From an uncultured Bacilli bacterium (GTDB lineage: Bacteria > Bacillota_I > Bacilli_A > RF39 > UBA660): 14,895 nt of DNA. Under the pieces are notes generated by a model. The model saw nothing but the letters and a program-made list of their open reading frames with translations, made no database searches and was not told where the DNA came from. The stretch lies in NCBI GenBank assembly GCA_947591175.1, contig CANQDB010000025.1, positions 1 through 14,895 of the forward strand. The letters run 5' to 3'. Below are positions 1 through 6,670 of this stretch, piece by piece (position 1 is the first letter of the stretch; each line of letters starts with the position of its first letter). The position numbers and the translations under genes were made by a program.

Positions 1-14
1 CCAAATTAATGTGC

Positions 15-40
15 AAAAAAAATGCCATTTTTTGGCTATT
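15..40 (-). terminator. Probable intrinsic terminator after the yitT-like gene
   Basis: On the minus strand a short GCCA/TGGC stem with an A-rich loop is followed by a run of eight T. It lies about 25 bases after the stop of the YitT-like gene. The stem is only 4 bp, so termination may be weak. Confidence 0.5.
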
Positions 41-65
41 TTAATGTGTAAATGTATACAAAAAC

Positions 66-647
66 TTATGTACGAGCGTTTACCATTTTACCGATGATAA
101 AACTGCTAACCAAAATAACAATAATAGAGTAAAATCCTTTTTCAATTCCGAAGAAAAAAGAACCAAATAAAATTATAAGAGCATTGATAACAAAATTAGA
201 AACCGCAACTGAAATATGTAAATACTTTTGAACTAAAAGATTAATAGTGTTTACTCCTCCTGAAGAAAAACCTAACTTATAGACATATCCTCCAGTTAGA
301 CCACAAATAATGCCTGCCACAACTGAATAGACAAGTAATAATTTTTCATCGAGTGCAAAAAAGTTTAAAGAAGAAGTAAGATGGACACAAAGAGGATATA
401 CAAAAGTAGCCACCACTGTCCCATAAGTCGTCTCTTTCGATAAAGTAAAATAACTGATAATTAACGTCGTCACATTAATAACTAAAATAATAAAAGATGG
501 ACTAACTTTAAAAATTTCGTGAATAAGTAAGGCTAATCCTTGTGTTCCACCAGTTACTAATTGTAACGGATTTAGAAAAATATTAAAATTGAGAGACGCT
601 ACCAACAAGGTAAGCGATAAAAGAAAATATTTTTTAGCCCAACTCAT
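66..647 (-). CDS. YitT-family (DUF161) membrane protein lacking the C-terminal domain
   Basis: A 193-residue, very hydrophobic protein with about five membrane segments. The N-terminal part (residues 1-45) carries the YitT/DUF161 pattern: a hydrophobic helix, then an NPLQLVTGG turn and a second helix. A second glycine-rich repeat, GLTGGYVYKLGFSSGG, lies near residues 117-132. Proteins of this family are usually about 280 residues, with a soluble DUF2179 domain at the C-terminus. Here the protein ends in a basic stub after the last membrane helix, so that domain is absent. The ATG is preceded by AAGGAG at good spacing. The family's function is poorly known, and no substrate can be given. The gene lies directly behind a strong terminator-like hairpin (662-686), so it may be transcribed by readthrough from the cad operon or from a weak promoter in 687-730. 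Confidence 0.8.
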   Translation of the reverse strand: MSWAKKYFLLSLTLLVASLNFNIFLNPLQLVTGGTQGLALLIHEIFKVSPSFIILVINVTTLIISYFTLSKETTYGTVVATFVYPLCVHLTSSLNFFALDEKLLLVYSVVAGIICGLTGGYVYKLGFSSGGVNTINLLVQKYLHISVAVSNFVINALIILFGSFFFGIEKGFYSIIVILVSSFIIGKMVNART

Positions 648-661
648 AACAATTGCTCCTT

Positions 662-686
662 AAAAAAAGCAGTTCAAAAACTGCCT
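662..686 (-). terminator. Intrinsic terminator behind cadA, abutting the yitT-like RBS
   Basis: The minus strand reads GCAGTT-TTTG-AACTGC followed by seven T: a perfect 6-bp stem with a tetraloop and a U-tract. The U-tract runs directly into the AAGGAG Shine-Dalgarno sequence of the YitT-like gene. It can end the cadC-cadA transcript, or act as an attenuator for the downstream gene. Confidence 0.8.
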
Positions 687-730
687 ATAAAATCTATTAT
701 TAGTATTTAAGGAATTGTAATTTTTATGAG

Positions 731-2566
731 TTAATTTTTGTGAACATTTAAAATTCTAAGGGAATTGAAAACGGCTAAAACTGTAACTCCAACGTCCCCA
801 AAAATCGAAACCCATAGATTAGTGATACCGAAAGCACTCAAAGTAAGAATAACAAATTTTACTAACAGGGCAAAAGTAATATTTTCCCGAACTATTTTCA
901 TCGTCTTTTTAGCAATTCTAATAGCACTTATTAATTTCATTGGTTCATCTATTAATAAAACTATGTCACTCGCTTCAATGGCCGCATCACTTCCAAGTCC
1001 ACCCATGGCAATTCCTATGTCCGCGGAAGCCAAGACCGGTGCGTCGTTAATGCCATCTCCAACATAACCTAAAAAGGTGTCTTTATCTTTTTCGCTCATC
1101 AATTTTTTCAAACATTCGACCTTATCTTGAGGAAGTAAAGAAGCATGTACTTCGTCGATTCCTAAACGTTTTTGCACGTCATTTGCAATATTTTTTTGGT
1201 CCCCTGTTAATAAAATTGTTTTCTCTATACCTTCATGTTTAAGTGAGGTAATTAAATTAGATGTATCTTCTTTAACTTGATCGGCTAAAAGAATAGTTCC
1301 CGCAAACTCGTTAGCAATTGCTACATATAGTAATGTACCTGCCTCTTTTTGTTTAGGGCAAGTGATATCGTGTCTTTCAAGAAAAACTCTACTACCAACT
1401 AATACCTTTTTACCAAAAACCGTAGCCTCGACTCCTTCGCCAGCAATCTCTTTGACATTCGAAATCTTACTTTCATCGATATCTTCCTGAAAATCGTTCT
1501 TTAGCGACAAAGCAATTGGATGAAGAGAATAATTTTCGGCATAACTTGCATAACGTAACAATTCTTCTTGGGAATAGTTCTTACTCTTTATTTCTTGAAC
1601 AGCAAAAACACCCTTTGTTAAAGTCCCAGTCTTATCGAAAGCAAGCATCTTCATTTTTTCTAATCGTTCTAAATAGTTACTTCCTTTTACTAAGATTCCC
1701 ATTTTTGAACAAGCCCCAATTCCACTAAAGAAACTTAAAGGAATCGATAACACTAAAGCACAAGGGCATGAGACAACCAAGAAAGAAAGGGCGCGGTAAA
1801 TCCATGGATCAATTGATTCTTTTAAAATAAGAGGCGGAAGTGTTGCTAACAATAAAGAAGCAATCACCACGATTGGTGTATAGATATGAGCAAAAGATGA
1901 GACAAAGTTTTCACTTTTAGTTTTACGATTCGTCGCATTTTCAACTAAATCTAGTATTTTTTGTACAGTTGATTCACTATATTTTTTAGTAACCTTGATT
2001 TTTAAAGGAGCCTCTTTATTAATCGAACCACTCAAAATAGAATCGTTTAGAGTTACTCTTTTATAGATAGATTCTCCAGTTAAAGAAGAAGTATCTAGAA
2101 ATGATTCACCTTCCGTAATCACTCCATCCAAAGGTACTTTTTCCCCTACTTTAACTAATATTATGTCCCCTACTTTAACATCTTCAGGTTTTGTTTTAAC
2201 AGTTTTTTTACCTTCTACAACATAGGCAACATCTGGCCTTAAATCCATTAAAGAGGCAATCGATTTTTTAGATTTAGCAATCGCATAATCTTGAAAGAAT
2301 TCCCCTATTTGATAAAAAAGCATAACGGCCACGGCTTCTGGATAAAGTTTTAGTAAACAAGCTCCAATAGTCGCCAAAGTCATCAAAAAGTTTTCATCTA
2401 AGAAGTCACCTTTAAAAATATTTTTAAGGGCTTTCCAAACAACCTCAGTACCAAAAATTAAATAACTTACTAAAAAGAGAAAAAACGAAATATAAGGAAA
2501 CGGAAAAGGTACGAAACCTAATATAAATAAAACTAAAGCAATTATAATTCGAAATCCAGCGTACAT
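731..2566 (-). CDS. cadA: Heavy-metal P1B-type ATPase (Zn/Cd/Pb efflux, CadA/ZntA type)
   Basis: A 611-residue ATP-driven exporter of soft divalent metals at the cytoplasmic membrane. All core P-type motifs are visible: TGES (actuator, 163-166), the metal-binding CPC in membrane helix 6 (268-270), the phosphorylated Asp in DKTGTLT (311-317), the P1B-specific His-Pro pair (349-350) and GDGINDAP (503-510). The last helix has GDVGVTVLAVFNSLR (590-604), whose Asp is typical of the Zn/Cd/Pb subgroup (P1B-2) rather than of copper pumps. The usual N-terminal HMA domain with GMxCxxC is absent; the protein starts directly in the first membrane helix. The ATG follows AGGAGG, and this RBS overlaps the stop codon of the upstream cadC gene, so translation is probably coupled. 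Expression should follow the CadC-controlled promoter near 2982-3011. Cd versus Zn versus Pb preference cannot be told from sequence. Confidence 0.93.
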   Translation of the reverse strand: MYAGFRIIIALVLFILGFVPFPFPYISFFLFLVSYLIFGTEVVWKALKNIFKGDFLDENFLMTLATIGACLLKLYPEAVAVMLFYQIGEFFQDYAIAKSKKSIASLMDLRPDVAYVVEGKKTVKTKPEDVKVGDIILVKVGEKVPLDGVITEGESFLDTSSLTGESIYKRVTLNDSILSGSINKEAPLKIKVTKKYSESTVQKILDLVENATNRKTKSENFVSSFAHIYTPIVVIASLLLATLPPLILKESIDPWIYRALSFLVVSCPCALVLSIPLSFFSGIGACSKMGILVKGSNYLERLEKMKMLAFDKTGTLTKGVFAVQEIKSKNYSQEELLRYASYAENYSLHPIALSLKNDFQEDIDESKISNVKEIAGEGVEATVFGKKVLVGSRVFLERHDITCPKQKEAGTLLYVAIANEFAGTILLADQVKEDTSNLITSLKHEGIEKTILLTGDQKNIANDVQKRLGIDEVHASLLPQDKVECLKKLMSEKDKDTFLGYVGDGINDAPVLASADIGIAMGGLGSDAAIEASDIVLLIDEPMKLISAIRIAKKTMKIVRENITFALLVKFVILTLSAFGITNLWVSIFGDVGVTVLAVFNSLRILNVHKN

Positions 2567-2575
2567 AATATCCTC

Positions 2576-2938
2576 CTAATCTTCGTGTTTGATATATAGA
2601 AGTCCTACTTCAAAAGTTTGCACGACATGTTCGTCATCTAAGGCATAATAAACTTCTTTACCACTACGTCTTGCCTTGACTATATTGTTTTTTCGAAGTA
2701 AGGAAAGTTGATGGGAAATAGACGATTTAGTCATGCCTAGAACATTTGCTAAGTCACAAACACACATCTCTTCTTGATCTAAAGCAAATAAAATTCTAGA
2801 ACGGGTCTCATCTCCTAGTAATTTATAGAAGTGTGCCAAGTTTTTAAATACCTTATCACTTGGCATATTCTTTAAAACTTTAGCAACAACTTCTTGATGA
2901 ATAATATTACAATCGCATATAAATTCATTTCTACTCAT
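2576..2938 (-). CDS. cadC: ArsR/SmtB-family metal-sensing repressor (CadC-like)
   Basis: A 120-residue winged-helix repressor predicted to leave DNA when it binds Cd, Pb or Zn. The start is ATG at 2938; an in-frame TTG four codons upstream is rejected because its bases form part of the GGAGG RBS serving this ATG. The metal site of CadC uses Cys from the N-terminal arm and from helix alpha3. Here C8 and C10 (ICDCN), and C59 and C61 in EMCVCDLA, match that pattern. The recognition helix lies around SSISHQLSLLRK (72-83), followed by the beta-wing. The second, alpha5 site is only partly kept: DEH (102-104) is present but the later His of the S. aureus protein aligns with Tyr. The gene heads the cadC-cadA operon, and its stop overlaps the cadA RBS. 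Two matching operators lie just upstream. Confidence 0.9.
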   Translation of the reverse strand: MSRNEFICDCNIIHQEVVAKVLKNMPSDKVFKNLAHFYKLLGDETRSRILFALDQEEMCVCDLANVLGMTKSSISHQLSLLRKNNIVKARRSGKEVYYALDDEHVVQTFEVGLLYIKHED

Positions 2939-2952
2939 AATATCCTCCAATA

Positions 2953-2970
2953 GTTGAATATTTATTCAAC
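2953..2970 (-). promoter_or_regulatory. CadC operator 1 (downstream of the transcription start)
   Basis: GTTGAATA-TT-TATTCAAC, an 8-2-8 inverted repeat resembling ArsR/SmtB-family operators. It lies just after the predicted start of transcription (about +5 to +22) and before the cadC RBS. Its core TTGAATATTTATTCAA is identical to that of operator 2, centre to centre 35 bp away. Confidence 0.8.
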
Positions 2971-2981
2971 ATTACAATACT

Positions 2982-3011
2982 ATTATAATTGAATATTTAT
3001 TCAACTGTCAA
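2982..3011 (-). promoter_or_regulatory. cadC-cadA promoter with operator 2 in its spacer
   Basis: On the minus strand a perfect -35 TTGACA (3011-3006) and a perfect -10 TATAAT (2987-2982) are separated by 18 bp. The spacer is almost entirely filled by the palindrome TTGAATATTTATTCAA (2989-3004). Repressor bound there would block RNA polymerase directly. With operator 1 at +5 to +22 this is a strong, tightly repressible promoter. Confidence 0.85.
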
Positions 3012-3027
3012 TCCAAAAAGAAAAAGT

Positions 3028-3906
3028 TTACGTCTCTTTCTTTTGATAATACATTATATTGTCTTCAAAAAAGTATAGAAGTTGATCTTTCTCTACTAAA
3101 TAAGTTAAATAGGCTTTTAAAGTGCTTCCGATAAGATAGTATTGTGTAACGTTCATGACTAAGTTATAGTGGGCAAACACTTCTTTTAAAATAGCTTCAA
3201 ACGATTTTGCTTCCGTACAATAAGTAACAATAAAATCCGCAATTTCGAAAATTTTTGAACGATTTAATTCTATTAATTTCGAAATATCTTTCCCTATTTT
3301 CCCATGAGAAGGCACAAACCAATTACCTTCTAAAGATGATAAGTAATCTAAACTATCCAAATAGGCTTGAACATTCTCCAAAAAGAAAACTGAATATTTA
3401 TTAATAGTCTCCTCATTAATTACAGCATCCCCTAAAAAATAGACATTGTCCGTTGTTTTAATCCCTATCATATCAAAGGTGTGCCCTTTTAGTTTAAAGT
3501 AACTTAAACATTCAGGCAACTCATCACTTATTTCTTTGGCCATAGAAGGTTTTGCTTCTAAAAACTTTGTATGAAGAGATGGTAAAGGATTGCTCCCATA
3601 GAGAAAAGTCGGCTCTAAACTAGGCGTTTTAATAAAATAGTTTTCAATTCCATGACAATAAATAGAACAAGAAGTACGTTCAGCAATAACGTGATTCCCA
3701 CCGATATGATCGGCATGCGAATGAGTATTGATAATACCTTTTATCTCCCAGTTTTTCTCTTCGATAAGTTTTAAGATCTTTTTACCTGTATCTTTATCGT
3801 TTCCTGTATCGATTAAATAAACTTCTCTATCATTTATTAAATATACACCGATATTTGTAGCATTCGGAATGTAATATGTTCTTTCACCAACTTGAATTAA
3901 TTCCAT
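3028..3906 (-). CDS. Metallo-beta-lactamase-fold hydrolase
   Basis: A 292-residue cytoplasmic protein with no signal peptide. The zinc-binding signature is complete: THSHADH (H62, H64, D66, H67), a His in GHT (H142), Asp in LGDAV (D160) and His in PSHG (H201). Metallo-beta-lactamase-fold enzymes with this pattern include glyoxalase II-like thioesterases, lactonases and other hydrolases; the substrate here cannot be told. The last 80 residues form a helical tail with a winged-helix-like appearance, as in several members with C-terminal additions. The ATG is preceded by GAGGAAATG-type spacing. It lies between the recA terminator and the cad promoter on the same strand, so it is probably its own transcription unit. 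A link to metal resistance is not supported beyond proximity. Confidence 0.82.
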   Translation of the reverse strand: MELIQVGERTYYIPNATNIGVYLINDREVYLIDTGNDKDTGKKILKLIEEKNWEIKGIINTHSHADHIGGNHVIAERTSCSIYCHGIENYFIKTPSLEPTFLYGSNPLPSLHTKFLEAKPSMAKEISDELPECLSYFKLKGHTFDMIGIKTTDNVYFLGDAVINEETINKYSVFFLENVQAYLDSLDYLSSLEGNWFVPSHGKIGKDISKLIELNRSKIFEIADFIVTYCTEAKSFEAILKEVFAHYNLVMNVTQYYLIGSTLKAYLTYLVEKDQLLYFFEDNIMYYQKKET

Positions 3907-3936
3907 ATCATTTCCTCTTTTCTATACTTATAGATG

Positions 3937-3981
3937 AAAAAAGTCTCAAGGAAAGAACTTTGATTCTTTGATGAGGCTTTC
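3937..3981 (-). terminator. Intrinsic terminator behind recA
   Basis: On the minus strand AAGcCTCA and AAAGAA pair with TTCTTT and TGAGaCTT around a short loop, followed by six T. It starts within ten bases of the recA stop codon. Confidence 0.75.
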
Positions 3982-3984
3982 AAT

Positions 3985-5028
3985 TTATTCTTCCTCTTTA
4001 GATATAGTATTTTCATTTTTCTTCTTAGGTGGAAGTCCGTAGAACTCTCTTGTCTTGGCTTCGATTTCTTCACAAAGAGCCTTATTGTCGGCTAAAAGAA
4101 GTTTAACGTTCTCTTTACCTTGACCTAATTTTTCACCCTTATAAGCATACCATGCCCCACTCTTTTCCAAAACTCCAGCATCGCTTGCAAGATCTATTAT
4201 TTCGCCTTCGTGAGATACTCCTTGACCATACATGATATCGACAACTGCTGTCTTAAATGGTGGAGCCACCTTATTCTTAACAACTTTAACAGTCGTTCTA
4301 TTTCCGATAATACCATCACCTAATTTTAAAGCCTCATTACGACGGACATCCAAACGTACACTAGCATAGAATTTTAAGGCTCTACCACCTGGTGTTGTTT
4401 CGGGATTACCAAACATAACTCCAACTTTTTCACGTAATTGGTTAATAAAAATTGCCGTCGTCTTAGTTTTACTGATAGTCCCATTAAGTTTTCTTAAAGC
4501 CTGACTCATAAGACGAGCTTGAAGTCCAACGTGAGAATCCCCCATTTCACCATCGATTTCAGCTTGGGGAACTAAAGCCGCAACGGAATCGATAACAACT
4601 ATATTAACCGCTTCACTTCGAACTAAAGCTTCACAAATTTCCAATGCTTGTTCACCAGTATCAGGTTGAGCAAGTAAGAGTTCATTGATATTAACACCTA
4701 AATTAGCCGCATAAACCGGGTCAAGAGCATGTTCAGCATCGATAAATGCCGCTCTTCCGCCTTCTTTTTGAATCTCCGCAATAGCATGAAGTGCAAAAGT
4801 TGTCTTACCACTAGATTCAGGTCCATATATTTCGATAATACGACCCTTAGGATATCCGCCAACACCTAAAGCGATATCCAAAGCAAGGGAACCACTCGAG
4901 CATACTTCGACATTTAAATGCGTAGTATCTCCTAACTTCATAATCGAACCAGCACCGAATTGTTTTTCGATATCCTTTAATACTTGTTGTAAGGCCTGAT
5001 CCTTATCTTTAACTTCTGTTTTTGCCAT
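3985..5028 (-). CDS. recA: Recombinase RecA
   Basis: A 347-residue strand-exchange ATPase for homologous recombination and activation of the SOS response. Visible motifs are Walker A GPESSGKTT (69-77), the catalytic Glu in IDAEHALD (E99), Walker B VVIDS (144-148), loop L1 around EIDGEMGDSHVG (157-168) and loop L2 with FGNPETTPGG (206-215). The C-terminus is short and acidic (SKEEE), as usual. The start is ATG at 5028, with GGAGG eight bases upstream; a reading-frame extension of 15 codons further upstream is rejected because it would include the RBS. The gene has its own promoter (5062-5090) and terminator. It follows rodZ-pgsA in the order known from Bacillus, but without cinA in between. 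Confidence 0.98.
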   Translation of the reverse strand: MAKTEVKDKDQALQQVLKDIEKQFGAGSIMKLGDTTHLNVEVCSSGSLALDIALGVGGYPKGRIIEIYGPESSGKTTFALHAIAEIQKEGGRAAFIDAEHALDPVYAANLGVNINELLLAQPDTGEQALEICEALVRSEAVNIVVIDSVAALVPQAEIDGEMGDSHVGLQARLMSQALRKLNGTISKTKTTAIFINQLREKVGVMFGNPETTPGGRALKFYASVRLDVRRNEALKLGDGIIGNRTTVKVVKNKVAPPFKTAVVDIMYGQGVSHEGEIIDLASDAGVLEKSGAWYAYKGEKLGQGKENVKLLLADNKALCEEIEAKTREFYGLPPKKKNENTISKEEE

Positions 5029-5061
5029 ATATAAAACCTCCAATAATTTGTTTCTAAAATA

Positions 5062-5090
5062 ATCATAAACCATAATTTTAAAAAAATCAA
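5062..5090 (-). promoter_or_regulatory. Probable recA promoter
   Basis: TTGATT (-35, 5090-5085) and TATGAT (-10, 5067-5062) with a 17-bp spacer on the minus strand, about 35 bases before the recA start codon. Confidence 0.65.
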
Positions 5091-5099
5091 CACTTTTTT

Positions 5100-5115
5100 A
5101 CAAACATTTGTTTGT
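5100..5115. promoter_or_regulatory. Palindrome upstream of recA, possible LexA-type site
   Basis: ACAAAC-ATTT-GTTTGT is a 6-4-6 inverted repeat ten bases upstream of the recA -35 box. It resembles the Firmicute SOS box (core GAAC-N4-GTTC) with G replaced by A. Position upstream of -35 and the altered core make the assignment uncertain; it could be another regulator's site. Confidence 0.35.
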
Positions 5116-5128
5116 TAAGATTTTCCAA

Positions 5129-5188
5129 GAAAAAAAGAGCCAATTTTTATTTTTCTCCTAGAGGAATTTTTAAAATTGCTCCTTTTTT
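5129..5188 (-). terminator. Long hairpin terminator behind pgsA
   Basis: The minus strand has GGAGCAATTTT pairing with AAAATTGGCTC, a smaller CCT/AGG hairpin in the loop, and a run of at least six T after the stem. The A-tract on the other side means it could also work on the plus strand. It separates the rodZ-pgsA unit from the recA promoter. Confidence 0.72.
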
Positions 5189-5199
5189 ATGTCTCAATT

Positions 5200-5799
5200 T
5201 TATTTTTTGTTCTTCGGAAACAAAATATTTTTATTCATTTGATAGTACCAGAACAAGGAAACTACAGACATTATTGTCGCAAAATAAATTAAAAATAAAT
5301 CGATGCGAATATTCCACATTTCAAAAGGCAAATTATAGAAAAATAAAAGTATAATTCCTAACATAAAACTACATGTCTTAACTTTACCTGAAGGAATACT
5401 AGCGATAACCTTACCTTTAATTGCCATCATCATTTTTATACCATTGACGAAGACATCGCGAATAATAACGATTACTGGAACAAGGACATTAACAAATCCA
5501 ATCGAAGCAAAGACAACTAGAACACTATCAACTAAAATCTTATCAGCTAAGGAATCTAGTAACATTCCTCCTTCCGTAACAAGATTTTTCTTTCGAGCAA
5601 TAAAACCATCTAAGAAATCTGTAATACTAGCAATAATAAATAAAACTCCTGCTACTACAAATCTCGTATCTACTAAAACACCTTCCACTAAATATTTAGG
5701 AAAAGATAGGCCCACAGCATAAAAAGGGAAAAGCATAAAAAATAGAATAAAAAAAGTTAAAACAATTCTAGAAACTGCCAATTTATTTGGTAAATTCAT
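5200..5799 (-). CDS. pgsA: CDP-diacylglycerol--glycerol-3-phosphate 3-phosphatidyltransferase
   Basis: A 199-residue membrane enzyme making phosphatidylglycerol phosphate, the committed step of anionic phospholipid synthesis. The full CDP-alcohol phosphotransferase signature D-x2-DG-x2-AR-x8-G-x3-D-x3-D is present: D61, D64, G65, A68, R69, G78, D82, D86. About five hydrophobic helices flank it. Length fits the family. The ATG overlaps the upstream stop codon (ATGA), with GAGGTG eight bases upstream, so translation is coupled to the rodZ-like gene. The pair is the ymfM-pgsA arrangement of Bacillus. pgsA and pssA share the motif, but the genomic neighbours favour PgsA. Confidence 0.92.
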   Translation of the reverse strand: MNLPNKLAVSRIVLTFFILFFMLFPFYAVGLSFPKYLVEGVLVDTRFVVAGVLFIIASITDFLDGFIARKKNLVTEGGMLLDSLADKILVDSVLVVFASIGFVNVLVPVIVIIRDVFVNGIKMMMAIKGKVIASIPSGKVKTCSFMLGIILLFFYNLPFEMWNIRIDLFLIYFATIMSVVSLFWYYQMNKNILFPKNKK

Positions 5800-6287
5800 A
5801 TTACATTCACCTCGTAACTACCTAATAATTCACTAGTTCGATTCTCATTTGGTCTAATATTTTGTAACAACATATAGAACAAGATTAAAACAATAACGAT
5901 AGCTAAACCACCTAAAATGTAAGGAGCATAGTTTTGTCTTCTCGTAGGAATCTTTGTATATGGAGAATAAACTTTAGGAGCATCTTCCTTTTCGTTATTT
6001 TTTATGGCATTGCGTGCCTCTTTAATATCTTCCAAAGAAATTTTAGAAGTTTTTTCAAACAAGAAATCATTAAACTCATCTAGTATTTCATCACTATTAA
6101 GTCCCAAGTACTTAGCATACTCACGAACATACTCCTTCAACTGATAAATATCTTTAAAAGCCCTAGTATTACCAGTTTCAATATTTTCAAGTTCGTTAGT
6201 CGTAAGATTCAAATCTTCGCTAGCCTCTTCGATAGTAACACCATGTCCCATTCGCGTTTCTTGCAAATAGGCTCCTATTTCTTTCAA
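5796..6287 (-). CDS. Short RodZ-like helix-turn-helix membrane protein
   Basis: A 163-residue protein with a Cro-like HTH domain of the RodZ type at residues 1-75 (starting KEIGAYLQETR, then GVTIEEASEDLNLTTNELENIETGN), a charged linker, one membrane helix (about 122-141) and only 22 residues outside the membrane. RodZ links the MreB cytoskeleton to the wall-synthesis machinery in rod-shaped cells; usual members carry a larger extracellular beta domain (DUF4115), missing here. The start is TTG at 6287, chosen because GAGGTGA sits at normal spacing and the HTH begins at once; the next ATG (codon 13) would cut the first helix. The gene begins directly after the U-tract of rnpB and overlaps pgsA by 4 bases. 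No mreB is in the window, so the MreB link is inferred from family and position only. Confidence 0.8.
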   Translation of the reverse strand: MKEIGAYLQETRMGHGVTIEEASEDLNLTTNELENIETGNTRAFKDIYQLKEYVREYAKYLGLNSDEILDEFNDFLFEKTSKISLEDIKEARNAIKNNEKEDAPKVYSPYTKIPTRRQNYAPYILGGLAIVIVLILFYMLLQNIRPNENRTSELLGSYEVNVI

Positions 6288-6305
6288 AGGAAATCACCTC
6301 TTAAA

Positions 6306-6323
6306 CAAAAAAAATAATACTTT
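6306..6323 (-). terminator. U-tract after rnpB
   Basis: Eight T directly follow the 3' strand of helix P1, then TTTAAGAGGTGA, the rodZ-like RBS. P1 is AT-rich, so it would be a poor terminator stem. Either rnpB is cut out of a longer gpsB-rnpB-rodZ-pgsA transcript or termination is partial. Confidence 0.4.
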
Positions 6324-6670
6324 ATAAGCCATGTTCTGTACCTATTACTAGGCGACAAACATCTATCTACCGATTACTCGGTCCCTAGTTCCGTTATCCT
6401 TCCTTCACTAGGACTCTCCTACCAAAATTTGGATTTCTCACTCATGGGGTTTACCGCGTTTCAATGTCTTCTTTCGAAAACATATCGTCTCTGTGGCACT
6501 TTACGATTACTAAAACCATATCCTTACGAACTTAGGTTCCTTCATCGCCGTTAGAGTCTCCTCTACCCTAGGTTATTTCTTCCCTAGGCATGAACATTAA
6601 AGACATCACAGTCTTTGTGAGCATGGACTTTCCTCTATACTATAAAAAGTACAGCGTTTGTCAAAGTATT
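6316..6670 (-). ncRNA. rnpB: RNase P RNA, Bacillus-type (class B)
   Basis: The catalytic RNA that trims tRNA 5' leaders. On the minus strand the 5' conserved block GAGGAAAGTCCATGCTC (6636-6620) and the 3' block ACAGAACATGGCTTAT form helix P4 by pairing AAGTCCATG with CATGGCTT. The blocks GAAAGTGCCACAG-like, AACGCGGTAAACCCC and CCAAATTTTGGTAGG match the B. subtilis class B RNA. The outer ends were set by structure: AATACTTT (6670-6663) can pair with AAAGTATT (6323-6316) as P1, and CTGTACT/AGTATAG (about 6656-6637) forms the P3 hairpin. Length would be about 355 nt. P1 is followed by a run of eight T that may end transcription. The 5' end overlaps the gpsB stop codon, a close packing of the gpsB-rnpB order known in Bacillus. 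Confidence 0.94.

Noticed and set aside
765..1728. Open frames on the plus strand opposite the metal ATPase
   Set aside because: They lie antisense to a gene with all P-type ATPase motifs, have no RBS and encode low-complexity products.
5029..5073. 15-codon N-terminal extension of recA
   Set aside because: It would contain the GGAGG RBS of the normal ATG start and does not match RecA N-termini.
5112..5722. Open frames on the plus strand opposite pgsA and its terminator
   Set aside because: They are antisense to a well-supported gene and hairpin, and no family resemblance is seen.
5796..5799. Possible UGA-as-Trp code, suggested by the Mollicutes-like AT content
   Set aside because: UGA ends the rodZ-like gene in a classic ATGA overlap with pgsA and ends the 43-codon gene, and all core proteins have normal length with the standard code.
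6639..6664. TTGACA plus TAGTAT as an rnpB promoter on the minus strand
   Set aside because: These bases fall inside the RNase P RNA itself: AATACTTT forms P1 with the 3' end and CTGTACT/AGTATAG forms P3. The structural explanation is better than a weak promoter with a poor -10.
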